A stretch of 64,000 nucleotides of DNA from JAKALX01 sp964508715. GTDB taxonomy: Bacteria; Chloroflexota; Dehalococcoidia; Tepidiformales; Tepidiformaceae. Shown here piece after piece: positions 16,691-25,427 of the stretch. The stretch covers positions 62,001-126,000 of the forward strand of contig CAZDUX010000009.1 of assembly GCA_964508715.1 (NCBI GenBank), in the 5' to 3' direction. Made by a program: the position numbers and the translations under genes. Within the stretch, counting starts at the first letter, position 1; each line of letters opens with the position of its first letter. The notes under the pieces are model-generated. The model saw nothing but the letters and a program-made list of their open reading frames with translations, had not been told where the DNA came from and did not search any database.

Positions 16691-17678
16691 GTGGCAGGCC
16701 GGGCGAAACAACGCAATAACCGACGTGCCCGGTATCCGTGTTGGGCACCACACCGACCGGAGGGGGATATCCGGCTGTACCGTCATCCTTTGCGAAGGTG
16801 CGCGGTTTGCAGCGGCCGACGTCCGTGGGGGTGCTCCCGGCACGCGTGAGACCAATGTGCTCGACACGGCCAATGTCGTGCGGACCTGCCATGCGATCGT
16901 GTTCAGTGGAGGCAGCGCTTTTGGACTCGCGGCCGCTTCCGGGGTCATGCGCTGGTGCGAAGAGCACGAGATCGGCTTCCAAACCACGCGCCGGCGCGTA
17001 CCAATCGTGGCCGGTGCGGTGCTCTATGACCTTGGCGTTGGCGACCCGACGGCGTTTCCCGGCGAACATGCCGGGTATGTGGCCGCATCACGCGCGAAAC
17101 GCGGATCCGTCGCTGAAGGCAGCGTTGGCGCCGGAACCGGTGCCACGGTCGCCAAGCTGCTCGGCCCGGATCGCTGCCTGAAGGGCGGGATCGGCACCGC
17201 GAGCGCGATCGGGCCTGGCGGCCTCGTCGTGGGTGCACTCGTCGCGACAAACGCGGTAGGGAGTGTGTTTGACCCCGAGACCGGGAAGCTCATCGCCGGT
17301 CCGCGCAATCCCGATGGGACCATGGCAGGGCTGGCCCAGGCGCTTACCCAGCGGCAGGCAGCCATGGAAGCGTTGCTCGAGAACACCACGCTCATGTGTG
17401 TGGCCACAAACGCCAGGCTCGACCATCACCAGGTGCAGCGGCTCGCCATCCAGGCGCACGACGGGTTTGCCCGGGTCATCTCACCCGCACATAGCTTCAG
17501 CGATGGGGACGTTGCATTCGCCATATCGGCAGGCGAGACGGACCTGGGGGCGGATACGCCAATGCTCGCTGGAATGCTGGCAGGCAGGGCTGTCGAACAA
17601 GCGCTGTTACGGAGTGTCTGGCTCGCCCGGGGAGTCCGCGGGGTGCCCGCGGTGGGTGAGTTCCTTGCGGCGCGTTAG
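16683..17678 (+). CDS. P1-family N-terminal nucleophile peptidase (DmpA-like)
   Basis: A 331-residue protein starting with the family hallmark ITDVPGIRVGHHTD. P1 peptidases cleave themselves to expose a Ser or Thr nucleophile. Here the Asn-Thr-Thr-Leu segment before CVATNARL fits the processing site, giving an alpha part of about 235 residues and a beta part of about 95. The GGSAFGL and GTGATVAKLLG segments match the oxyanion and substrate regions. Activities in the family include D- and beta-aminopeptidases. Its own substrate is unknown. Confidence 0.85.
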   Translation: MTEWQAGRNNAITDVPGIRVGHHTDRRGISGCTVILCEGARFAAADVRGGAPGTRETNVLDTANVVRTCHAIVFSGGSAFGLAAASGVMRWCEEHEIGFQTTRRRVPIVAGAVLYDLGVGDPTAFPGEHAGYVAASRAKRGSVAEGSVGAGTGATVAKLLGPDRCLKGGIGTASAIGPGGLVVGALVATNAVGSVFDPETGKLIAGPRNPDGTMAGLAQALTQRQAAMEALLENTTLMCVATNARLDHHQVQRLAIQAHDGFARVISPAHSFSDGDVAFAISAGETDLGADTPMLAGMLAGRAVEQALLRSVWLARGVRGVPAVGEFLAAR

Positions 17679-18295
17679 GAGGCGAGGAGCCCCGCTTCGA
17701 CTTCGGCGCCAAGCCGCTCGACGAGGTGCTGGACATGGAGGCTTGCGGTGTTCGAGAGCCCCTCGAACTGGAGGTGCAACACCAGGTGGCCTGGCTCACG
17801 CTCCCTGTTCACAACCCGGCAGGGCAGGCCGTCGGGAACGTCATCGAGCCAGAACACGACGTCGGGCTGCTCGCAGTCAACGTCGCAGTCGATCTCGAGA
17901 GCGGCGCCGCCTTTCGAGATGTCGATGATTCGGCCCGGGTGGCACTCGCCTCCAAGCTCAACCGTCGCGGCGATCGCCGTCCGGTAGCGCGGGAAGAGGC
18001 GGGCATCCACCGGCCGCCAGGGGCTCTGTCGCAGGAAGATCGCCCGCGCGCCGCGCAGCTCCCGGAAACGGGCAAGGAGGACGACACGTTTGCCCACCGG
18101 CCCGGCAGCGAGGATGACGTCCTGCCCGGGCTCGGGCACAGCCCCGGGCGAACCGAGGTCGAGGGTCACATTGAACGCCTGCTGCCCCACGAATACGCCG
18201 TCACACACTTCACCAGACGGCGAGCCGCGGCGAAGCACCACTATCGGGGCGCCGGTAACGGGGGCAGGGGCAAGGGGCGCAGAATCGCTGCTCAC
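17675..18295 (-). CDS. PilZ-domain protein (c-di-GMP receptor)
   Basis: A 206-residue protein. The C-terminal half has the two halves of the c-di-GMP site: RLFPR (RxxxR) and, about 25 residues later, DISKGG (DxSxxG). The N-terminal 95 residues form a YcgR-N-like or flagellar-brake-like beta domain. Binding of c-di-GMP is therefore likely. The output could be surface polysaccharide or motility; no flagellar or pilus gene is nearby. The start is GTG. The gene converges with the P1 peptidase (4-base overlap of the ends). Confidence 0.8.
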   Translation of the reverse strand: MSSDSAPLAPAPVTGAPIVVLRRGSPSGEVCDGVFVGQQAFNVTLDLGSPGAVPEPGQDVILAAGPVGKRVVLLARFRELRGARAIFLRQSPWRPVDARLFPRYRTAIAATVELGGECHPGRIIDISKGGAALEIDCDVDCEQPDVVFWLDDVPDGLPCRVVNREREPGHLVLHLQFEGLSNTASLHVQHLVERLGAEVEAGLLAS

Positions 18296-18338
18296 ACCAA
18301 TACCATCGGCAGATGGCCGGTATCCATGAATAGGAACG

Positions 18339-18956
18339 TCAGGCGCGAGGTTGAAGGAGCATGACGGTGAGCTCCTGGGGGAGGGTGCCGCGCGTGATGG
18401 TGATCTTCGGCTGTGGCTCGGCCTTGGTACCCGTCTCCTTGACGAAGCGCTCGAGCGGATCGAGTTCCATTGTTTCCAGGTCGGTCTTGTAGAGCATGGG
18501 GACAGCGACTCGCGGATCGACGGTGGTCATTGCGTCGGCGGCCGCCGCGGCACTCAGCGATGGGCCGCCACCGATGGGCATGAGGAGGATATCGACGTCC
18601 TTGAGCGCATCGAGTCCGAGGTGGGTGGGAGCGGGCACCCCAAGGTGGCCGATACGGATACCATCAATCTCAACGACGAAGACGATGTTGCGGCCCCCGT
18701 CCGGGAGCCGGGTCGCGATACCGGTGACAAGGATGCCGCCAACTTCGTATTCGCCGGGTGCGTCGAGGACGAGTGGCTCGCCCACCGCACCTTCGAGCCA
18801 GCTAAATCGCGGGTCGTCGCGATGACTAAGGGTGACGATTTCCGCCGGCTGTGCGAGGTACCGATAACCACTCTCGGGCGGGCACGGATCCATCAGGACG
18901 GTGCCGTCGCGGCCCTTGAGGCGGAAGCAGGTGCGGCCAAGCCAGGTAATTTCCAC
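18339..18956 (-). CDS. Metallo-beta-lactamase-fold protein, UlaG/Lactamase_B_3-like, metal site incomplete
   Basis: A 205-residue protein beginning MEITWLGRTCFRLKGRDGTV, the typical start of Lactamase_B_3 proteins (consensus WLGHSCF...). The usual metal ligands HxHxDH are reduced to SHRDDPRF, and the WLGH His is Arg, so most ligands are missing. It may be a non-catalytic member or bind metal differently. The rest keeps the alternating strand pattern (GIRIGHLGVP, DILLMPIGG). It lies upstream of the PilZ gene on the same strand, with 43 bases between them. Confidence 0.7.
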   Translation of the reverse strand: MEITWLGRTCFRLKGRDGTVLMDPCPPESGYRYLAQPAEIVTLSHRDDPRFSWLEGAVGEPLVLDAPGEYEVGGILVTGIATRLPDGGRNIVFVVEIDGIRIGHLGVPAPTHLGLDALKDVDILLMPIGGGPSLSAAAAADAMTTVDPRVAVPMLYKTDLETMELDPLERFVKETGTKAEPQPKITITRGTLPQELTVMLLQPRA

Positions 18957-19025
18957 GACCCCATGCTACCGGGATCAGCGGGTACGGGGAATGCTTCTGT
19001 TCATCCAGGTGATCAGTTCGGCAGC

Positions 19026-19247
19026 TCAGTAACCGCCGAGGATCGCTTCCAGCTCCTCGAGGCGCCGATCAACAGCCTCGAGTTCCTCGCAGAGCCGGCG
19101 CCAGTAAGCAGCCAGGGCGAGTCGTTCACGCTCGAAGCCGGCATGGGTTTCGAATGGAACGGGTGGCTGGCGCGATGGCCACCGGGAATGGCCGAAGGCA
19201 CGGCAGGCTCCGCTTTCGGACGGGTAGAGCGGGAGTGTGTCATCCAT
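19026..19247 (-). CDS. Small hypothetical protein with a C-terminal coiled-coil helix
   Basis: About 73 residues. The first 40 are irregular and Pro-rich. The last 33 form a strongly amphipathic, Glu/Leu/Arg-rich helix (ERERLALAAYWRRL then EELEAVDRRLEELEAIL) that looks like a dimerising coiled coil. I do not recognise a family. The ATG is one option; a GTG immediately upstream is in frame. The coding case rests on the coiled-coil end and the otherwise empty interval. Confidence 0.45.
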   Translation of the reverse strand: MDDTLPLYPSESGACRAFGHSRWPSRQPPVPFETHAGFERERLALAAYWRRLCEELEAVDRRLEELEAILGGY

Positions 19248-19465
19248 CACCGGGCTCGAAGCATCAAGTGCGCGCAACAGTACCTGCGCCCCGACATGAA
19301 AGCGTCATCCGCTGCCTCGAGGCATTGCGGGAGTGTATCGATGCGCCCTCGTCTTACCCGGAGCTTTAGGATGCGGTGCCATTGACTCCACATCTGCCTT
19401 ACGGGGTATGTGGTATCACGTTTCGGATGTTGTTAGACTCCCGTCCACTCCGGGAGGGGAGCAGC

Positions 19466-20536
19466 ATGCAAGACCAGCTCACGCAATTCCTGGCACGCCA
19501 GTGGCCCGACGCACAGGAGATCATCATCGAGGGCTTCGCGGTCATCGCCGGCGGCTACTCTGAGGAAACGTACCGGTTCGACTGCCACGTTGTCCGCAGC
19601 GGCGAACGCCAGACCCATCCAATGATCCTGCGGAAAGACCCGCCACCGGCAGCGAACATCCTGGCAAGCGACCGGCAGACCGAACATGAGCTTCTTCGCC
19701 TGGTTGCGCAGCACACGAACATCCCCGTGGCAGAGAGCTACTTCGTGGAGATGGACCCGGGCACGTTCGGTGAGCCCGCGATGATCATCGAGCGTGTCCG
19801 CGGGAGCGGTGAGCCCTCCGCCTTGTTCAATGGCGGGGCGAACGCTGGCCAGCTGGAGAGCGTCGCGACCCACCTCTGCGAACTCATGGCGGAACTCCAC
19901 CTCACGAGCAGGGCGCTCCTGAATCCGAAGGGCGATCTCGATGATCCGCGCGGTATCGGCCTTGATGTCTCGACGTGGGATTCGTACATGGACGGAATGC
20001 TCCAGTACTACGTGGACAACTATCCGAATCTCGCGTTCGACCCCATCCCCGTGTACTACGACAGCTTCCTCTGGATGCGGCGAAACAAGCCGCGGGCGCT
20101 GCCGCTCGTGCTGGTGCACGGCGACTTCAATCCCTCGAACTTCCTCTACGAGGACGGTCGCGTCACAGCGCTCATCGACTGGGAGAATGCGCACGTGGGC
20201 GACCCGCGCGAGGACCTGGGCTGGCTCAAGCAGATGGATATGCTTTCGGCGACCGACATCTTCGGGTCGGTGAAAGCGGATGGCGGATTCCTTGGCCACT
20301 ACAACAGGCTGACGGGCTTCAACGTTACACCCGAAGAGGTCGAGTTCTTCCGCGTGTTCACTGCGGCGAATATCGGCACGCCCGTCGTGGCGGCGGTGAA
20401 ACGGCGCCTGGACAGGGAGCACGAAGAGTTGCTGCAGCTCTACATCTTTCAGCCGGTGGTGGCGTCGCTCGCCTCGTTCCCGCAACTCCTGAACTATCCG
20501 ATGTTCGCCAGCCAGGCTGTCTCGGAGGAGGCGTAG
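19466..20536 (+). CDS. Phosphotransferase family protein (APH/ACAD10-type)
   Basis: A 356-residue kinase-fold protein with an intact catalytic loop, VHGDFNPSNFLY (HGDxxxxN), and metal-binding LIDWENAHVGDPREDLGW. This subtype is common beside acyl-CoA metabolism genes in GC-rich bacteria, where it is thought to phosphorylate a small hydroxylated compound; no substrate can be named here. The ATG follows GGGAGGGGAGC. The frame extends 30 codons upstream without coding character. The next gene abuts its stop codon. Confidence 0.85.
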   Translation: MQDQLTQFLARQWPDAQEIIIEGFAVIAGGYSEETYRFDCHVVRSGERQTHPMILRKDPPPAANILASDRQTEHELLRLVAQHTNIPVAESYFVEMDPGTFGEPAMIIERVRGSGEPSALFNGGANAGQLESVATHLCELMAELHLTSRALLNPKGDLDDPRGIGLDVSTWDSYMDGMLQYYVDNYPNLAFDPIPVYYDSFLWMRRNKPRALPLVLVHGDFNPSNFLYEDGRVTALIDWENAHVGDPREDLGWLKQMDMLSATDIFGSVKADGGFLGHYNRLTGFNVTPEEVEFFRVFTAANIGTPVVAAVKRRLDREHEELLQLYIFQPVVASLASFPQLLNYPMFASQAVSEEA

Positions 20537-21043
20537 ATGTACACGAGCCCCAGCATCGCCGAAGTCATCGACGGGGTGATTGCATCGCTCAACCGCGATG
20601 TGATGCCCGAACTCCAGAGCCAGAAGGCGGCCGTCGCGGTGATCATGATGCAGACGCTTCTCGAGGGGGTGAAGCAGCGTGTCCCCATCGAGCAGCAGAT
20701 GATGGCAGCCGAGCACAACCAGATGACGGCCGTCTACCGGGAAATGGCCCAGAGCATCGGCAGTGCGACTGGCCCGGAGGCGGAACGTATCCGGGCACGC
20801 GCCGCAACACTCGGGGCCTATCCGGACCTGCCCCAGATCCCGGCATTCGACGACCTGGCACGAGCGTACCGAGAGCTGAGCCAGGGTCTCGTCGACTCGC
20901 TCGATGACCTTGACCGGCTGATCCGCGCAGGGAACGCGGGAGCGGAGGCCGCACTCGAACAAATGCGGACCTACCTGGGCCCGCGAACCATCGCCGATTT
21001 CACGACCTACTTCGTTGGCGCCGGGATGGCCGGGCGGGGGTGA
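20537..21043 (+). CDS. Helical hypothetical protein paired with the phosphotransferase
   Basis: A 168-residue, almost entirely helical protein (SIAEVIDGVIASLNRDV, later DDLARAYRELSQGLVDSLDDLDRLI). The start codon directly follows the stop of the phosphotransferase gene, so the products are probably made together. The pairing of such kinases with a short helical partner resembles the phosphotransferase-DUF6285 arrangement, and I suspect a partner protein of that kind. No catalytic motif is visible. Confidence 0.65.
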   Translation: MYTSPSIAEVIDGVIASLNRDVMPELQSQKAAVAVIMMQTLLEGVKQRVPIEQQMMAAEHNQMTAVYREMAQSIGSATGPEAERIRARAATLGAYPDLPQIPAFDDLARAYRELSQGLVDSLDDLDRLIRAGNAGAEAALEQMRTYLGPRTIADFTTYFVGAGMAGRG

Positions 21044-21064
21044 CGCCCGCCTTCGCCTCGCATC

Positions 21065-24000
21065 TCAATTCCGGCGGACGGCGAGGATGAGCCCAGCACC
21101 TTCGATATCATGCTCGAGGCGGAGCGCACCATCGGGCGGCGGACCCGCGACGATCTCGGTCGTGAGGGTTTCGGCACGAATGTAGTCGCCGTGAGTTGCA
21201 ACAACGCGGGCGATATCGGAATCGCCCTGGTACCAGGTGGTGATACGGTCGGTTAGCTCAAAACCGGCTTCGCGGCGCATGTCCTGGATACGACGGACGA
21301 TCTCGCGTGCGAGGCCTTCATCCGCGAGTTCGGGGGTGATGGCAGTCGTGACAGCCACCACGTATCCGGCATCGGTTACAGCGGCATAGCCCTCGGCATC
21401 GCGGGCTTCGAGGAGGATATCCTCGGACTCGAGGGTGTGTCCCTCGACGGCGATCGGCTGGTTCTTGCGGACGAGATCGGCGACGACCCCGGCGGGCATG
21501 GCGGCGATACCCTGGCGGATGACCGGGACGTCGCTCCCGTACTTGCGGCCGAGCACAGGCAAGTTTGGCTTCACATCAAAGCGGACGACCTCGCTTTCAT
21601 CGTCGAGGATACGGAGGGAACGGGCATTGAGCTCTTCGAGGACCAGCTGATCGTTCTTGCGGAGTGCGGCAGCCTCCTCCGGTGTTCGTACCTTGACGGC
21701 AACTTCGGAGATGGGCTGGCGGACCTTGATCTGGACGCGGGCGCGAGCAGCGCGGCCCATGGAGCAGATGCGCTTCACGAGCTGTGTTTCGTCGTTGAGA
21801 CGACGGTCGATGCGCGCGGTATCGGGGACAGGCCAGAAGGCGAGATGGACGCTTTCGGGCTCATTCGAGTTGAGGGAAAGGACCAGGTTCTGGTAGATCT
21901 CCTCGGCGACGAACGGGGTGAACGGCGCGAGAAGCTTCGAGACCGTAGTGAGGGCGGTCCAAAGCGTGTGGTAGGCCCACTGCTTGTCGGTGTCGCTTTC
22001 GCTGGCACCGCGCCAGAAGCGGCGGCGCGAGCGGCGGACATACCAGTTCGAGAGGTCGTCGACGAACGCTTCGATGGCACGGCCAGCGTCGGTCGGGTCG
22101 TAGGCCTCGAGTTCGTCGGTGACCTTCACCACGAGGCTGTTGAGCTCGCTGAGGAGCCAGCGATCGAGTTCGGACGCCTGGCCATCGGGAACCTTGCGGG
22201 GATTGGCGGCGTCGATATTGGCGTAGCTCACGAAGAACGAATAGGTGTTCCAGAGCGTGAGCAGGAAACGGCGCAGTCCTTCTTCAACGAGGCCGGCGGA
22301 GAAACGGCGGGAGGAGCCGGCAGGGCTGGCGGTGTACATGTACCAGCGGGTGGCATCGGCGCCGTGGAGGTCGAGGATGCTCCAGGGTTCGACCGCGTTG
22401 CCGCGGCTCTTGGACATCTTGTTGCCCTTCTCGTCCTGGATGTGGCCGAGACAGATGACGTTGCGGTAGGCGATGCCCTCGGGCACGGCCTCGACAGCCT
22501 TGAGGAGGGTGGCTTCGGCGTGGAGGGTGTAGAACCAGCCGCGCGTCTGGTCGATGGCCTCGCAGATGAAGTCAGCGGGGAAGTACTTGAGGAAGTCGTC
22601 CTCGTTTTCGAACGGGTAGTGCCACTGGGCGTAGGGCATGGCGCCGCTGTCGTACCAGGCGTCGGCGACCTCGGGGGTGCGTCGCATCACACCGCCGCAG
22701 TGACAGGTGAGGGTGACCTCATCGATGAACGGGCGATGGAGATCAGTCATGGCCTCGACCTTCGCGCGGTCGGTGGCGCGATCGGCGAGTTCGTGCCTGG
22801 AACCGATGCACTCCGACTGGCCGCACGTTTCGCACTTCCAGAACGGCAGAGGTGTGCCCCAGTAGCGCTCGCGGCTGACGGCCCAGTCGATGTTGTTCTC
22901 AAGCCAGTTGCCGAAGCGGCCGCTCTTGATGTGCTCGGGATACCAATTGATCTCCCGGTTACCGGCGACGAGGGCATCACGCTGTTTCGTGGTGCGGATA
23001 TACCAGCTGGGCTTCGCGTAATAGAGGAGCGGGGTGCCGCAGCGCCAGCAGAACGGATAGGTGTGCTTGATGGTGCCATGCTTGAGCATCAGGCCGCGCT
23101 CTTCGAGGTCGCGGATGATGTCGCGGTCCGCCTGCTTGGCGAACTTGCCGGCACCGGGAAGGTCGGGCGCCATGATGCCACGGAGGTCAATCGGCTGGAC
23201 GAAGAGGAGCTTGAAGAGCTTGCCTTCATCGAAGTCCTCACCACCAAAGGCCGGGGCGATGTGGACGATGCCGGTGCCGTCATCGAGCGAGACGTAATCG
23301 GCGGCGATGACACGGCGAAGGCCGTCGGTCTGCTCCCGGATATCACCGGTAATTCGGCGGAGGCGGCCTTCGTCGTCGAAACGCATGACGTCTTGACCCA
23401 GGAGTTCGGGGCGATAGAGCGGCTCGTATTCGAGGCCGACAAGCATCCTGCCCGGGAGGACCATCATCTCCTTCGCGTCATCGCCAAGAACCTTCGGGGC
23501 GAGGGCCTTCGCAATGACGAGGAGTTCGCCATCGTGCGGATAGATGCCGTACTCGGCATCCTCCTTCACCGCGAGTGCGACATTTCCGGGAAGGGTCCAG
23601 GGCGTGGTCGTCCAGGCAATGAGGTGCAGGCGGTCGTTGAAAGGCATGGCACGTGGGTGCCCGCGCTTGAAGAGCGCCTCATCGGTGATCTTGAACTTGG
23701 GGAAGATTGACGGATCGGGTGTGTCGTCTTCGTAGCCGAGCGAAACCTCGTGGTCGGAGAGAGAGGTTCCACAACGCGGGCAGTGGGGCGTGGAGCGGTA
23801 GTCCTGGTAGACGAGGCCGTGATCCCAGAGTTGCTTGAAGACCCACCAGCCGGTCTCGATGTACTCGTTGTGCCAGGTGACATAGGGGTGATCGAAGTCG
23901 GCCCAGTAAGCGATGCGCTCGGAGAGGCGAGTCCACTCTTCAACGTAGCGAGAGACGGAGGCCTTGCAGCGTTCGTTGAAGGCGGCGATGCCGTACTCCT

Positions 24001-24325
24001 CGATCTCGGGCTTGGACTTGAGGCCGAGCTCCTTCTCGATTTCGAGCTCAACCGGGAGGCCGTGGGTATCCCAGCCGGCTTTGCGGGGCACGCGGTAGCC
24101 GCGCATGGTGCGATAGCGCGGGATGAGGTCCTTGAAGACGCGGGAGAGCACGTGGTGAATGCCGGGGCGGGCGTTGGCCGTGGGCGGGCCTTCGTAGAAG
24201 ACGAAGAGCTTGTCTTCGGGGCGCTGCTCGACGCTCTTTTCGAAGATGCGCCGATCCTTCCAGAGCTGGAGGATGTTCTCTTCGAGGCGGGGGAAGCTGA
24301 CCTTCGGGTCGACGGGCTTGAACAC
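21065..24325 (-). CDS. ileS: Isoleucyl-tRNA synthetase, long (IleRS2, eukaryote-like) type
   Basis: A 1086-residue class Ia synthetase. Motifs in order: the HIGH-equivalent GIHH in PPTANARPGIHH, GWDTHGLPVELEIEKELG, WTTTPWTLPGN at the start of the editing domain, DDGTGIVHIAPAFGGEDF (editing pocket), and GNKMSKSRGN (KMSKS). The length and the WDTHGLPVE wording match the eukaryote-like IleRS2 class, which runs to about 1050-1090 residues, and not the ~930-residue IleRS1. IleRS2 enzymes are often mupirocin-resistant. The start is a GTG with GAGAGGT upstream. It is controlled by the T-box leader directly upstream. Confidence 0.95.
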   Translation of the reverse strand: MFKPVDPKVSFPRLEENILQLWKDRRIFEKSVEQRPEDKLFVFYEGPPTANARPGIHHVLSRVFKDLIPRYRTMRGYRVPRKAGWDTHGLPVELEIEKELGLKSKPEIEEYGIAAFNERCKASVSRYVEEWTRLSERIAYWADFDHPYVTWHNEYIETGWWVFKQLWDHGLVYQDYRSTPHCPRCGTSLSDHEVSLGYEDDTPDPSIFPKFKITDEALFKRGHPRAMPFNDRLHLIAWTTTPWTLPGNVALAVKEDAEYGIYPHDGELLVIAKALAPKVLGDDAKEMMVLPGRMLVGLEYEPLYRPELLGQDVMRFDDEGRLRRITGDIREQTDGLRRVIAADYVSLDDGTGIVHIAPAFGGEDFDEGKLFKLLFVQPIDLRGIMAPDLPGAGKFAKQADRDIIRDLEERGLMLKHGTIKHTYPFCWRCGTPLLYYAKPSWYIRTTKQRDALVAGNREINWYPEHIKSGRFGNWLENNIDWAVSRERYWGTPLPFWKCETCGQSECIGSRHELADRATDRAKVEAMTDLHRPFIDEVTLTCHCGGVMRRTPEVADAWYDSGAMPYAQWHYPFENEDDFLKYFPADFICEAIDQTRGWFYTLHAEATLLKAVEAVPEGIAYRNVICLGHIQDEKGNKMSKSRGNAVEPWSILDLHGADATRWYMYTASPAGSSRRFSAGLVEEGLRRFLLTLWNTYSFFVSYANIDAANPRKVPDGQASELDRWLLSELNSLVVKVTDELEAYDPTDAGRAIEAFVDDLSNWYVRRSRRRFWRGASESDTDKQWAYHTLWTALTTVSKLLAPFTPFVAEEIYQNLVLSLNSNEPESVHLAFWPVPDTARIDRRLNDETQLVKRICSMGRAARARVQIKVRQPISEVAVKVRTPEEAAALRKNDQLVLEELNARSLRILDDESEVVRFDVKPNLPVLGRKYGSDVPVIRQGIAAMPAGVVADLVRKNQPIAVEGHTLESEDILLEARDAEGYAAVTDAGYVVAVTTAITPELADEGLAREIVRRIQDMRREAGFELTDRITTWYQGDSDIARVVATHGDYIRAETLTTEIVAGPPPDGALRLEHDIEGAGLILAVRRN

Positions 24326-24420
24326 GGGCAGACCTCTCGCGTTTCGGGACCGATGCAACCATGGGGGCGGCTGCGTCGTACCGAGAGTGATGACAACGAG
24401 GTGCGAGAGAGGCGGATACA

Positions 24421-24455
24421 AGAACGCGCCCATCCCACACCCAGGGACGAGCGCG
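24421..24455 (-). terminator. Intrinsic terminator of the T-box leader
   Basis: CGCGCTCGTCCC and GGGATGGGCGCG form a 12-bp stem, including G-T pairs, around a 7-nt loop, followed by TTCTTGTAT. The 5-prime arm contains the CCCT that the antiterminator needs, so the two structures exclude each other, as in transcriptional T-boxes. Confidence 0.8.
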
Positions 24456-24690
24456 CAGGCCCGCGGTACCACCCTGATTTCCTTCCGGGGAAGGACCCTC
24501 GTCGGGGCGCTGCCACGCCCCTGCCACGGCTAACGGCTGGCCACCGTCCGGATCTACTGGAGGAGAGGTTCCTCGTTCGGCCGGAGGCTCGGGAGGGATC
24601 TTCGCGCCCGCTGCCCGCACCCCCTCGCACCGATCGGGGTTCGCTGGGCAGGCTGGCGGGCATTACTCGTCTCCGTCATCGCCTGTAGCG
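24421..24690 (-). promoter_or_regulatory. T-box riboswitch leader of ileS
   Basis: The transcript contains the T-box consensus AGGGTGGTACCGCGG (24475-24461), whose AGGG pairs with CCCU about 30 nt later to form the antiterminator. Upstream is a Stem I-like arm: GCCCGC/GCGGGC, CTGCCC/GGGCAG and CCCC/GGGG helices nest around a distal AGCGA...GTGCGAGG bulge. Directly after this arm is GAAGAUC, in which AUC (24599-24597) is a candidate isoleucine specifier codon. Uncharged tRNA-Ile binding would favour the antiterminator and allow ileS transcription. Identification is firm from the T-box sequence plus gene context. The specifier position is my reading. Confidence 0.9.
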
Positions 24691-24693
24691 TCC

Positions 24694-24723
24694 AGTACAT
24701 CAGCCAGTCGGATGGAATGTCAA
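24694..24723 (-). promoter_or_regulatory. Sigma-70-type promoter of the ileS T-box transcript
   Basis: A perfect -35 hexamer TTGACA is followed after 18 bases by TGTACT as -10. Transcription would begin just before the GATGACGGAGACGAGTA that opens the leader, the expected position for a T-box transcript. Confidence 0.65.
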
Positions 24724-24761
24724 TGCGGCGATTGAGAGCAGGGCGGACGGGCGCGTCGGAT

Positions 24762-25229
24762 CTAAAATGGCTTGAAGACGGCGAGCCAGGCGAGAAGCGG
24801 GACACTAAGGACGAGGAGGGTACCAAAGACAATGGGGACGCGGTCGTCAAGGATATCGCGGAGTTCCCGGGTCTCTTCGCCCTTCTTGACGGCTATGAGG
24901 GCTGCGATACGGGCACGGCGAAGGCCAAAACCGAGAAGCGGCAGGCAGACGAGGTAGAAGAACACATAGAGGAGACTGAGGGCTGCCAGCCAGCCCGTCT
25001 TGAAGAAGTTGTACTCCTGCGAGATGGCCCAGAAGTAACCGGTGATACCCGTAGCAACGGCGCCAGGAAGGAGGACCCGCATCTCGTTGTCCGCTGCTTC
25101 AACGAGGCAGTACATCTGGTACTTCACATCCTTCGAAGCCCATGCCTTGAGGATGAGCGGATAGGTCGCGCCAAGGCCCGCACCCAGCCAGATCATCGAG
25201 AGGACGTGGACTATCCGCCACCAATCCAA
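24762..25229 (-). CDS. Small integral membrane protein, DUF2269-like
   Basis: About 155 residues with four hydrophobic segments: VHVLSMIWLGAGLGATYPLIL, a middle GAVATGITGYFWAI, LAALSLLYVFFYLVCLPLLG, and a C-terminal VFGTLLVLSVPLLAWLAVF. The opening WWRIVHVLSMIWLGAGL resembles DUF2269 membrane proteins of unknown function. I propose a TTG start with GGAG 11 bases upstream; the frame is open for 55 more codons, but that part is Arg/Cys/Gly-rich and looks untranslated. Confidence 0.6.
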   Translation of the reverse strand: MDWWRIVHVLSMIWLGAGLGATYPLILKAWASKDVKYQMYCLVEAADNEMRVLLPGAVATGITGYFWAISQEYNFFKTGWLAALSLLYVFFYLVCLPLLGFGLRRARIAALIAVKKGEETRELRDILDDRVPIVFGTLLVLSVPLLAWLAVFKPF

Positions 25230-25427
25230 GGCCGTGTACTCCGGGCGCTCATCAAGCCGTGGAGATCGCAGCGTCGATGCGATGCAGTGCCAACCGCCGC
25301 AACGGCCGCCCCGTGCTTCTGCGTCTCCCGAAAGTCTGCGCCGTGGGTGAGTGTACGGCCCAACGGGGCTTCGCGCTTCACACCGGGTGCGCAAGCGCCA
25401 CGCCCTGTTGGATGCTCGCCGGGATGC

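Noticed and set aside
19382..19412. TTGACT followed by TATGTG as a promoter for the phosphotransferase gene
   Set aside because: The spacer would be 19 bases and the -10 is poor, so it is not strong enough to list as a site.
21437..23710. A 757-codon open frame on the + strand
   Set aside because: It lies entirely antisense to the conserved ileS gene. Its Glu/Asp/Val/Gly-rich product is the usual mirror of a GC-rich gene.
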